From Maridesulfovibrio bastinii DSM 16055 (GTDB lineage Bacteria; Desulfobacterota; Desulfovibrionia; Desulfovibrionales; Desulfovibrionaceae), in the NCBI RefSeq assembly GCF_000429985.1, contig NZ_AUCX01000009.1, positions 1 through 64,000 on the forward strand: a stretch of 64,000 nucleotides of DNA, in the 5' to 3' direction. The position numbers were made by a program, and so were the translations under genes. Of this stretch, positions 17,934-27,005 are shown in pieces (positions within the stretch are counted from its first letter, which is position 1; every line of letters starts with the position of its first letter). The notes beneath the pieces were generated by a model. It was not told the DNA's origin. It worked only from the letters and a program-made list of their open reading frames with translations, and searched no databases.

Positions 17934-18293
17934 ATGAAAATCGCACTCCCTTCAAAAGGCGGCGAAGTTGACGGCCATTTCGGACATTGTGAAGCATTCA
18001 CTGTTTACACTCTTGACGATAACAAAAACATCACCGATGAAGAAGTCCTGACACCTCCCCCGGGATGCGGCTGCAAATCCAATATTGTGCCGACTCTTGT
18101 AGACAAAGGTGTTACACTGCTTCTGGCCGGTAATATGGGTCAGGGTGCTGTTAATCTTTTAAAGAAACAAAACATTGAAGTTATTCGCGGTTGTGAAGGC
18201 GAACTCAAGTCTGTAGTAGCAGACTGGGCTGCCGGTAAAATCACCGACACCGAAATCATCTGCGAAGATCATGGATCATGCGATAACCACTAA
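17934..18293 (+). CDS. NifX/NifB-like dinitrogenase iron-molybdenum cofactor family protein
   Basis: 119 residues of the Fe-Mo cofactor biosynthesis fold (PF02579). It opens [19 protein letters not shown] and has the conserved DGHFGH histidine motif and [16 protein letters not shown] helix. A CGCK pair and the C-terminal [10 protein letters not shown] may bind a metal. Such stand-alone proteins occur in many anaerobes without nitrogenase and are thought to handle iron or iron-sulfur clusters. No nif genes are nearby. The ATG at 17934 has AGGAG eight bases upstream. Confidence 0.85.
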   Translation: MKIALPSKGGEVDGHFGHCEAFTVYTLDDNKNITDEEVLTPPPGCGCKSNIVPTLVDKGVTLLLAGNMGQGAVNLLKKQNIEVIRGCEGELKSVVADWAAGKITDTEIICEDHGSCDNH

Positions 18294-18310
18294 AATTATG
18301 GAGCCCGTTA

Positions 18311-18799
18311 ATGAGTGCTTGCCCTTGCGGTTCAGGCCGCGACTACGCTGACTGTTGCCAGCTTTACATTGAAGGAAAGGAAAATGCTCCCACAGCAGAA
18401 GCTGTGATGCGCGCCCGCTACTCTTCATTTGCCATTAAGGATTATGATTACCTTGAAAACACCCTCACACCGGAAAGCAAGCAGGATTACGATCCGGCAC
18501 ATGTAAAAAGCTGGGCTGAATCATCCGAATGGCTCGGTCTTGAAATTGTTTCCACCGATAAGGGACAGGCTGAAGACAGCACCGGAGATGTAGAGTTTAT
18601 CGCCACATTCAAACAGAGCGGTGCCACTCATAAACATCATGAGCTCAGCCATTTTGAAAAAAGAGATGGCCAATGGTTCTACACTGATGGAGATATCGTC
18701 CGCCCTCAGCCGATTGTGAAAGAAAAGAAAGTCGGCAGAAACGAACCCTGCCCTTGCGGTAGCGGCAAAAAATATAAAAAATGCTGCGGACGCGGATAA
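18311..18799 (+). CDS. YchJ-like (UPF0225) protein with two SEC-C zinc motifs
   Basis: 162 residues. An N-terminal SEC-C motif ([14 protein letters not shown]) and a C-terminal one ([14 protein letters not shown]) flank an NTF2-like central region ([21 protein letters not shown]). SEC-C motifs bind zinc; in SecA the motif contacts SecB and ribosomes. The role of YchJ proteins is not established. It follows the NifX-like gene after 17 bp and is probably co-transcribed. Confidence 0.88.
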   Translation: MSACPCGSGRDYADCCQLYIEGKENAPTAEAVMRARYSSFAIKDYDYLENTLTPESKQDYDPAHVKSWAESSEWLGLEIVSTDKGQAEDSTGDVEFIATFKQSGATHKHHELSHFEKRDGQWFYTDGDIVRPQPIVKEKKVGRNEPCPCGSGKKYKKCCGRG

Positions 18800-18854
18800 A
18801 AATATCAACTGCCGAAACTGATTAAAGTTTCGGATCAGCTGTGGAAAATATAAA

Positions 18855-18888
18855 AAATTCCCGGTCATTTCAAATGGCCGGGAATTTC
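18855..18888. terminator. Bidirectional terminator between ychJ-like and MFS genes
   Basis: AAATTCCCGGTCATTT pairs with AAATGGCCGGGAATTT apart from one weak position. On the minus strand it is followed by a run of six T, making it strongest for the MFS gene. Confidence 0.8.
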
Positions 18889-18892
18889 TATT

Positions 18893-20302
18893 TTAACAAT
18901 CAGGAGTCCCATCAGAGAATCCATTCTGTTCTGCTTTAGCAATGGGCAGGAAGGAAAGAAAAACACCTAAAGCACCAAGACAGGCCAGAATAAACAAAGC
19001 TGAATTCATGGACTGCATATATTCGGGCAGTGTTTCAAGCTTCACCGGGGAATCACCCATAAAAAGCGAGAAACATATTGTTATGATCACCATGCTTGAA
19101 ACCATGCCAATATTGCGCAATCCGCCTGAAATAGCTGAGGCAATGCCCAGTCTGGAAGGACAGACACTTCCCATGAGGATGGACATATTCGGAGATGCAA
19201 ACATTGAAAAACCGACTCCGAGCACAACAAACATCCCGTAAATAAAATGCATTGAAGTTTCGCCTTGAACAAATATCCCCATCGCCGTGCCAATGGTACA
19301 GCACAAGAGCCCAAGATTGGCTATGAGCCTTGCTGAATATTTATCCGCAAGCCTTCCGAAAACAGGCGAAAGCAGGGCCTGAACAATAGGTTGAATAATT
19401 AAGACAACCCCGGCCTGCTGCGGAGTCATGGCTTTGGCCGTCTGTAGATACAGACTGAACAGAAATGTTATGCCGAATGTTCCGGCATAGTTGATATACT
19501 GCACTGCGGCTGCTCTTGCGAAAACTTTGTTACGGGTGAACATATCCATATTGAGAATCGGTTCAGCTGTACGCATCTCAACAACAATAAACAGAATAAA
19601 ACAGATCACCCCACCTGAAAGCATAAGTATTCCTGGTAATCCGGAATCAAGATGCGTTCCACCCACGATAAGCAGCAGAATGGAAACGGAAACCAGAATC
19701 GCACCGATCCAGTCGAAGGACTGCCCCTGTCTGAAATTAAAATGTGAATCCAGCCTCTTGAGGCTTACAAGATAGCATAAACCAAGCAGAACAGCCCCGC
19801 CATGAAATATCCATCTCCAGCCAGCATGAGTGGTAATAATTCCACCGACAAAAGGACCTGCTGCCAGCCCCGCATAAACAGCGGCAACGGCTATGCCCAT
19901 TGCCCTTCCACGCTCTTCTCTTGGAATGGCATCTGTCAGCAGAGCCATATTGGTTGATATGGACATCGCCATAATGGTTCCCTGAATAACCCGCATGCCG
20001 ATAAAAGATTCAATATTGAAGCTGAACCCCAGAAAAATCATAATAATGGTGTTAAGCAGAATACTGATTTTGAAGACCGGTTCACGACCACCGATATCCG
20101 CAACCCTCCCAAAGGGAAGCAGCAGGGCCGCACAGGTTCCGATATAAGCCGCTTCAACCAGACTGAGCTGGGTTCCGCTGGCTCCGAATTCTCTACCTAT
20201 AGCCGGCAGGGAGACTCCTATACTTGAAAACATGAAAGGCATCACAAACTGCAGCACAGTGACTACAAAAACAATAGACCTTTTTCTTGACTCATCATCC
20301 AT
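18893..20302 (-). CDS. MFS drug/metabolite exporter, DHA2 (EmrB-like) 14-TM family
   Basis: 469 residues with about 14 hydrophobic spans. It carries the MFS loop motif after TM2 (LLPFGRVADIGGREPVFK), the antiporter motif C region (GIAVAAVYAGLAAGPFVGG) in TM5 and a duplicate loop (SPVFGRLADKYSARLI) in the second half. It should export toxic organic compounds in exchange for protons. It lies 2 bp downstream of a MarR-family gene on the same strand, so expression is probably derepressed when that regulator binds a ligand. Substrate unknown. Confidence 0.9.
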   Translation of the reverse strand: MDDESRKRSIVFVVTVLQFVMPFMFSSIGVSLPAIGREFGASGTQLSLVEAAYIGTCAALLLPFGRVADIGGREPVFKISILLNTIIMIFLGFSFNIESFIGMRVIQGTIMAMSISTNMALLTDAIPREERGRAMGIAVAAVYAGLAAGPFVGGIITTHAGWRWIFHGGAVLLGLCYLVSLKRLDSHFNFRQGQSFDWIGAILVSVSILLLIVGGTHLDSGLPGILMLSGGVICFILFIVVEMRTAEPILNMDMFTRNKVFARAAAVQYINYAGTFGITFLFSLYLQTAKAMTPQQAGVVLIIQPIVQALLSPVFGRLADKYSARLIANLGLLCCTIGTAMGIFVQGETSMHFIYGMFVVLGVGFSMFASPNMSILMGSVCPSRLGIASAISGGLRNIGMVSSMVIITICFSLFMGDSPVKLETLPEYMQSMNSALFILACLGALGVFLSFLPIAKAEQNGFSDGTPDC

Positions 20303-20304
20303 AA

Positions 20305-20754
20305 CTATTCATTCCCGCTCACTGACTGCGCATAAGATTCAACCATGCGCTCAAGAAGAAGCAGGGCCTGCTCCTGTTCATTTTCTGTAAAATTTTTGAA
20401 AAAATATTGTTTGCTCTCTGCAAGAATGCCGCGAAGACTACTTTCAATTTTTAATGCTTTTTCAGTAGGATAAACTAATTTCTGCCGCCTGTTTTTTTCA
20501 TTCTCCAGTCTGGTGATAAACCCTGACTTCTCTAAGGCAGCAAGGCTTCTTGCCGTAGCAGCTTTATCAATTGCAAGACTATTGGAAATTTCATCCTGAC
20601 TGCATCCGGGGCAGTCCAGAATTTCCATAATTGTGCTGACCTGACCGATACTTATACCCATATGCGCAACTTTTTTACCAAGCTGCTGCCTATGAATACG
20701 CATTAATTTTGAAAGGTAGTAACCGGGTGAATTTATCTTTTGCTCACTCTTCAT
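20305..20754 (-). CDS. MarR-family transcriptional repressor of the MFS exporter
   Basis: 149 residues. The winged helix-turn-helix is at about 35-100: STIMEILDCPGCSQDEISNSLAIDKAATARSLAALEKSGFI, then wing ENEKNRRQKLVYPTEK. The N- and C-terminal helices form the dimer interface. There is little Shine-Dalgarno complement before the ATG, so translation may be weak. Two tandem 14-bp palindromes lie 10 bp upstream, a typical autoregulated MarR-exporter layout. Confidence 0.92.
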   Translation of the reverse strand: MKSEQKINSPGYYLSKLMRIHRQQLGKKVAHMGISIGQVSTIMEILDCPGCSQDEISNSLAIDKAATARSLAALEKSGFITRLENEKNRRQKLVYPTEKALKIESSLRGILAESKQYFFKNFTENEQEQALLLLERMVESYAQSVSGNE

Positions 20755-20763
20755 AGACGCACA

Positions 20764-20792
20764 GTTGACATATCAACTGTTGACTTGTCAAC
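20764..20792 (-). promoter_or_regulatory. Tandem palindromic operator upstream of marR-like gene
   Basis: GTTGACATATCAAC (20764-20777) and GTTGACTTGTCAAC (20779-20792) are two 14-bp dyads with GTTGA/TCAAC arms, 15 bp apart, just upstream of the MarR start codon. A TTGACA that could act as -35 is embedded. The arrangement suggests binding of two MarR dimers and autorepression. Confidence 0.65.
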
Positions 20793-20930
20793 ATAATAAT
20801 ATTTTCGATTTTGAAAAAAAGTGATCATAAAATGAAAATTATAGCATAGTGCAAGTAGCCATAATTCGACCCGTTTCCGTGAGGACGAAAAGTCTGTTTT
20901 TAAAACGTGATTCCGTGGCTGTCGCAATAG

Positions 20931-20961
20931 AAAAACCCGCCCGAAGAATCGGGCGGGTTTT
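20931..20961 (-). terminator. Terminator of gapA
   Basis: A 13-bp G+C-rich stem (TCGGGCGGGTTTT with its complement) with an AGAA/TTCT loop is followed on the minus strand by a T run. Confidence 0.9.
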
Positions 20962-20986
20962 AATAAGAACCTTAAAACTAATATTT

Positions 20987-22584
<1,598 letters not shown>

Positions 22585-22932
22585 TTTATGCACCTGCCTT
22601 ATGTTTCTATTCTTGGACTGGAACGCCGCGGCATGGACAATCCCTTACCGCCGGCGGAAAAACTCTATTTATGTCAATATGTTAAACATGATACTATAAA
22701 GTACCGGACTAAGTCCTTTTCGGCTGTGTCAAATATCAGTATAATATAGTCTGGTTTCGATGCAACCTTAGAGTTCACTTATGAACATTTTAGTTACTTT
22801 TTTCAACCTGAAGTATAAAATCTGAATTTTACACTAACTTAAAAATTTATGATACCAAGCCTTTTTTTAAGGGCCTGACTTCAACTGTAATTAATCATGC
22901 CGATCTTTGACGGCACATTCAAGGAGAATAAA
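22585..22932. other. Divergent promoter region between the GAF/gapA operon and fabD
   Basis: 348 bp holding promoters for both directions. A consensus-like TATAAT is at 22740-22745 on the plus strand, without a good -35. No gene or RNA was recognised. Confidence 0.4.
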
Positions 22933-23856
22933 ATGTCCAACACTGCAATAGTTTTTCCCGGACAGGGATCTCAGGAAGCCGGCATGGGCCGCGATTTTGC
23001 TGAAAAATGGTCTACAGCAATGGATCTCTGGAAACTTGCCGAGAAAGAAAGCGGACTCCCGCTCAGAGATATCTACTGGGAAGGAGAAGCAAAAGACATG
23101 GCTGAAACAGCAGCCCTGCAACCAGCCCTGACAGTAGTCAATCTCTCTGTATGGCTTTACCTTAAAGACAAACTCAAACCGTCCGCCACAGCAGGACACA
23201 GTCTTGGTGAATTTGCCTCGCTTGCCGCCGCCGGGGTTCTCAGCCCGGAGGATACCATAAAAGCTGTCTGTCTGCGCGGAAAACTTATGTCTGAAATTTC
23301 CAATGAAGACCATGGAATGGCTGCAATTTTGAAATTAAAGCAGTCTCAGGTTGAAAAAATAGTCGAAGAATCCAAGACTGAATCAGCAAAAGAACTGCGC
23401 ATAGCAAACTACAACTCTCCCTCCCAATATGTAATCAGCGGTGAAAAAGCTGCAATTGATATTGCTGCTGTAAAAGCAAAAGAAAATAAAGGACGCCTTA
23501 TTCCTCTGGCTGTCAGCGGTGCCTTTCACAGTCCCCTTATTCAGGATGCCGCCGATGAGTTTGCGGCCTATCTGAAGAAACTGGATTGGAATTCCCCGCA
23601 GTTTTCCATCTACTTCAATGTCAGTGCCGCACCTGAATCTTCTGCTGAAAAAATTAAAGATATCATGTGCAACCAGATGACTTCTTCTGTCCGCTGGATA
23701 GAGATAGTTAATAACCAGTTTGAGGCAGGATGTTCCACATTTTTTGAACTCGGCCCCAAAGGAGTGCTGGCAAAACTTATTAGTGCCAACCTTAAGGGAA
23801 AGGATTTCAAAACAGCCGCAATAGGCAAGCTTGATCAGGCCGAAGAACTCAGCTAA
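22933..23856 (+). CDS. fabD: Malonyl-CoA:ACP transacylase
   Basis: 307 residues, the usual size (E. coli 309). FPGQGSQEAGMG opens the protein, the nucleophile elbow is AGHSLGEFASLAAAG, and SGAFHSPLI carries the catalytic histidine. It loads malonyl units onto acyl-carrier protein for fatty-acid synthesis. ATG at 22933 has AAGGAG seven bases upstream; the reading frame extends 12 codons further back without an equivalent site. No other fab genes are in the window, so this copy is separate from any fab cluster. Confidence 0.95.
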   Translation: MSNTAIVFPGQGSQEAGMGRDFAEKWSTAMDLWKLAEKESGLPLRDIYWEGEAKDMAETAALQPALTVVNLSVWLYLKDKLKPSATAGHSLGEFASLAAAGVLSPEDTIKAVCLRGKLMSEISNEDHGMAAILKLKQSQVEKIVEESKTESAKELRIANYNSPSQYVISGEKAAIDIAAVKAKENKGRLIPLAVSGAFHSPLIQDAADEFAAYLKKLDWNSPQFSIYFNVSAAPESSAEKIKDIMCNQMTSSVRWIEIVNNQFEAGCSTFFELGPKGVLAKLISANLKGKDFKTAAIGKLDQAEELS

Positions 23857-23863
23857 ATCCATT

Positions 23864-23895
23864 CAGTACCGGGAATTTAAAAATTCCCGGTACTG
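23864..23895 (+). terminator. Hairpin after fabD
   Basis: CAGTACCGGGAATTT and its complement form a long stem with almost no spacer. No T tract follows, so its strength as an intrinsic terminator is uncertain. Confidence 0.55.
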
Positions 23896-24060
23896 TTCCC
23901 CAACTTTAAAATATTTTTTAAATTGTAACGCTGTTTTTAACCTCAATGGAAATATTTTTTACTGCATAACCTGATATAACTTAATAAAAATTGAAAAAGG
24001 CTGAATATTCCAACTACATATCCGTAAATTCATCAGCCATAAATTTTATCCGGAGATACA

Positions 24061-24495
24061 ATGAAAATCCTGACCGCCGCACGAATGGAACGTTGCATAG
24101 GATGCCATTCCTGCTCTTTTGCCTGCGCCAGGTTGGTTCATAAATTACTTTCATGGAACACCGCCGGAATAAGAATCGCTTCATCCGGCGGGCTTTCAAC
24201 AGGATTTGAAGCAAGAGTCTGTCTTGCCTGCGATCCCGCCCCCTGTGCGGCAGTCTGCCCCTCGGGAGCCATGGTTGCGCGCAAAAAAGGGGGAGGAGTA
24301 CGATTTAAAAGGGACCTCTGCATAAGGTGCGGCAAGTGTGCGGAAGCCTGCCCGGTGGATGCAATTTACCTCGATCTTAAAAGCAGGCCCTATGTTTGTA
24401 TCCATTGTGGAAGATGTGTTAAATTCTGCCCGCATGAATGCCTTGAATTACGTGACTCCGAAGATAAAAATCCAGCCGGAGAAGGGAAGCCATGA
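24061..24495 (+). CDS. Polyferredoxin-type electron partner of aldehyde ferredoxin oxidoreductase
   Basis: 144 residues with four cysteine clusters: CIGCHSCSFAC near residue 13, CLACDPAPCAAVCP near 57, CIRCGKCAEACP near 88 and CIHCGRCVKFCP near 111. This pattern binds up to four [4Fe-4S] clusters, as in the small AorB/HycB-like subunits that pass electrons from tungsten enzymes. The stop codon overlaps the ATG of the oxidoreductase gene by four bases (ATGA), so the two are translationally coupled. It should be cytosolic because no Tat or Sec signal is present. Confidence 0.88.
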   Translation: MKILTAARMERCIGCHSCSFACARLVHKLLSWNTAGIRIASSGGLSTGFEARVCLACDPAPCAAVCPSGAMVARKKGGGVRFKRDLCIRCGKCAEACPVDAIYLDLKSRPYVCIHCGRCVKFCPHECLELRDSEDKNPAGEGKP

Positions 24496-26270
24496 TCAGA
24501 GACTATTTTAAAATTCTGGTAGTCGACCTTGAAACCGGAACCGGCAAAGTAGAAAACATAGAAGGCCGGGACATATATATAGGCGGAAGCGGACTGGGAG
24601 CGCATCTTTTCAATCTGTATGGATATCCAGAACGCCCGTGGGATAATCCGGAGCAGCCCTTAATTTTCTCCATCGGACCTCTTACTGGTCTGTTTCCACT
24701 GATGAGCAAAACTGTTTGCTCTTTTAAATCACCATACCACGACCAGTTTGCTGAAAGTCATGCCGGAGGACGCTCCGCACTGGCTTTAAAATTTGCAGAT
24801 TATGACGCCCTCGTCATTACCGGAAAAGCCCGGAGGCTTTCCTGCCTGAGCATAGGAATGCGTCATCTTGAAGTAAGGGACATTCAGTTTCTAGCAGGGA
24901 AAGATGTTTTCACCACAGGCAAAATCCTGCGTAAAATGTATCCCGGATCAGGACACCGATCCATACTGCGCATCGGTTCTGCAGGAGAAAACCTGTCCGC
25001 CATGGCCTGTATTAACGCTGATACCTACAGACACTTTGGAAGACTCGGATCAGGCAGCGTGATGGGCTCTAAGAACCTGAAAGCTATAGTGATACAGGGT
25101 GACGGGTCTTTTGCCCTGCCTGAAAACAAAAGTTATCCCGAAGTTTACCGCAAAGTTTATGAAAAAATGACCGCAACGGATATGATGAGCAAATATCATA
25201 ATCTGGGAACAGCGGCCAATTTAAGTACTCTCAACGAATTAAAGTCTCTACCGTGGCGTAACTTACAGGCAACAGCTGATGAAAAAATAGACAATATTAC
25301 CGGTGAAAAATTTGCTGATGAAGCCCTGCTTAGAAACGGAGCCTGTGCCGGATGTCCTGTAGGCTGTATTCACATTGGATTCGTCCGTGAGAAATTCATG
25401 GAACAGAACCAGTATTTATATCGTCAGGTTGCCTACGACTACGAACCTATTTTCTCAACCGGATCCATGCTTGGAGTTACAGACCCCTTTGCTGTTCTCG
25501 GGATAATGGATGAAATCGAAAAAGTCGGTCTTGATGTTATGTCCGGCGGGGTCGCCCTTGCATGGGCCACTGAAGCTTTTGAGAAAGGCCTTATTTCCGA
25601 AAAGGAAACAATTGTGCCTCTGGCTTTCGGAAATTCAGACTCCTATAAGAAAGCTGTGATGTATCTTGGTGAAGCCCGGAATGAATTTTACAAACTGCTG
25701 GGCAGTGGAAGCCTTGTTGCCGCTTCTAAATACGGCGGAGAAGATTTCGCCTGTGTTCTGGGTCAGGAAATGGCCGGTTATGCCACAGGTGAAACTTTCT
25801 ATGTGGCCGAATCACTGGGGTTCAGACATTCACACCTCGATTCAAGCGCGTATTCATGGGATCAGAAGCATGACACCAAAGACGAAAACGAAATATGTGA
25901 CGTGCTTATTGCTGAAGAATCAGCACGATCCTATGTGACATCCATGGTCGCCTGCCTGTTCGGACGCGGAGTATATACTCTGGAACAGCTGACAGAATGT
26001 CTTGAAAGCGTTGGTTACGACAAAATAGCTGAAAATATGCAGGAATCCGGGGACAGAATTCAGGCTCTTCGCTGGAAAACTCGTTTCGATACCGGATATA
26101 ATCCTGATAAAATTAAAATTCCTAAACGTTATCTGAATGTTACAACATGGAAAGGAAAGACTGATCCTGTATTTCTAGACAGACTTAAAGAAAAATACGC
26201 AAGTAGAATCAAGGAATTAGTCAGCGCAGAATCGCTCAAAAACTTAAAAATTGACATAAAATCAAAATAA
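24492..26270 (+). CDS. aor: Aldehyde ferredoxin oxidoreductase (tungsten-pterin family)
   Basis: 592 residues. An N-terminal AOR beta-domain (LVVDLETGTGKVENI, then GGSGLGAHLF) and pterin-binding motifs (SPYHDQFAESHAGG; RLGSGSVMGSKNLKAI) are visible. The [4Fe-4S] ligands are CAGCPVGC near residue 290 plus a later cysteine in MVACLFGRG. It oxidises aldehydes to acids at a tungsto-bispterin centre and would reduce the coupled four-cluster ferredoxin encoded just upstream. Family members also include 2-oxoacid and unknown-substrate enzymes (GOR/WOR types), so the exact substrate is open. Confidence 0.88.
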   Translation: MIRDYFKILVVDLETGTGKVENIEGRDIYIGGSGLGAHLFNLYGYPERPWDNPEQPLIFSIGPLTGLFPLMSKTVCSFKSPYHDQFAESHAGGRSALALKFADYDALVITGKARRLSCLSIGMRHLEVRDIQFLAGKDVFTTGKILRKMYPGSGHRSILRIGSAGENLSAMACINADTYRHFGRLGSGSVMGSKNLKAIVIQGDGSFALPENKSYPEVYRKVYEKMTATDMMSKYHNLGTAANLSTLNELKSLPWRNLQATADEKIDNITGEKFADEALLRNGACAGCPVGCIHIGFVREKFMEQNQYLYRQVAYDYEPIFSTGSMLGVTDPFAVLGIMDEIEKVGLDVMSGGVALAWATEAFEKGLISEKETIVPLAFGNSDSYKKAVMYLGEARNEFYKLLGSGSLVAASKYGGEDFACVLGQEMAGYATGETFYVAESLGFRHSHLDSSAYSWDQKHDTKDENEICDVLIAEESARSYVTSMVACLFGRGVYTLEQLTECLESVGYDKIAENMQESGDRIQALRWKTRFDTGYNPDKIKIPKRYLNVTTWKGKTDPVFLDRLKEKYASRIKELVSAESLKNLKIDIKSK

Positions 26271-26284
26271 TTCAAAAAAAACAC

Positions 26285-26313
26285 TTGCCAAGAGCATCGT
26301 GTTTCGATAGTAC
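26285..26313 (+). promoter_or_regulatory. Candidate promoter of tRNA-Phe
   Basis: TTGCCA and TAGTAC with a 17-bp spacer; the -10 ends 14 bp before the mature tRNA 5' end. Confidence 0.5.
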
Positions 26314-26327
26314 TCTCTCCACGCGAC

Positions 26328-26403
26328 GCCGAGATAGCTCAGTCGGTAGAGCAGGGGACTGAAAATCCCCGTGTCCGCGGTTCAATTCCGTGTCTCGGCA
26401 CCA
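26328..26403 (+). tRNA. tRNA-Phe (GAA)
   Basis: A complete 76-nt cloverleaf. The acceptor stem GCCGAGA pairs with TCTCGGC. The D arm contains AGCTCAGTCGGTAGAGC, the anticodon stem GGGGA/TCCCC encloses loop CTGAAAA with anticodon GAA at 26361-26363, and the T loop is TTCAATT. The CCA end is encoded at 26401-26403. Confidence 0.98.
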
Positions 26404-26414
26404 TGTAAGTAAAG

Positions 26415-26451
26415 GCCCTCATGAAAAAATCATGAGGGCTTTTCCTTTTTT
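26415..26451 (+). terminator. Terminator of tRNA-Phe
   Basis: GCCCTCATGA and TCATGAGGGC with an A-rich loop are followed by TTTTCCTTTTTT. Confidence 0.85.
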
Positions 26452-26486
26452 ATGATGCACCCTAAATTAATATGCATCATAAAAAA
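26446..26486. repeat. 14-bp perfect inverted repeat downstream of tRNA-Phe
   Basis: The arms TTTTTTATGATGCA (26446-26459) and TGCATCATAAAAAA (26473-26486) are separated by 13 bp. The left arm overlaps the T tract of the tRNA terminator. It could be a second terminator for the minus strand or a binding site. Confidence 0.6.
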
Positions 26487-27005
26487 GAGCTGCTCCCGGT
26501 TGAATGCAGCTTAAATTCTAAAACCGTTAAAATCTATTCCAGCCTGAACACGATCTTATCTTCCAGAATCTTTGCATACAGCAGCACTGAAAATCCGTTC
26601 AGCTCTCAATTCTTCTCCCCCAAAAAATCTCCCTAAACACAGCTGAACTACATCAATTACAGCAAACCATAATCAAAACTCACAAACTTCCTTTTTTTAA
26701 AATTTTCAACTGAGCAAAGACCGCACACCTTCAAACAGCTTGAAATATTTTAAAACTCCTATCCCCATAGCTGTTTTCCAATCCACAACAGACCACAACA
26801 CAATTTTATTACATAATAAAAACAAATAATTATCTTAAATTTCTAAAAAAAATAAGTCTGATTAAACTTAACTGCATACAGCTCTGACTTTTAAACAGCT
26901 CAACACCTTTAACATCTTTTTCAATTTTTATTGATAATAGTAACATCTTATTGACTATAGTATCACATTGAGGCACTTATCTTAAAAAATGAGCATGGAG
27001 GTGCC
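26487..27005. other. A+T-rich gap upstream of the ABC importer operon
   Basis: About 519 bp with no plausible gene, densely A+T rich after 26640. The importer promoter should lie in the last 80 bp, where TTGATA (26931) and TTGACT (26951) hexamers occur, but no convincing -10 partner could be fixed. The 7-mers GTAACAT and GTATCAC 13 bp apart only weakly resemble a NikR site. Confidence 0.4.

Noticed and set aside
17934-18293. A nitrogen-fixation locus around the NifX/NifB-like protein
   Set aside because: No nifHDK, nifEN or nifB radical-SAM gene is nearby; the small protein family is widespread outside nitrogen fixers.
26939-26967. A NikR-like operator upstream of the peptide/nickel importer
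   Set aside because: The 7-mers GTAACAT and GTATCAC are 13 bp apart but do not form the required inverted symmetry (only four of seven positions match), so nickel regulation is not supported.
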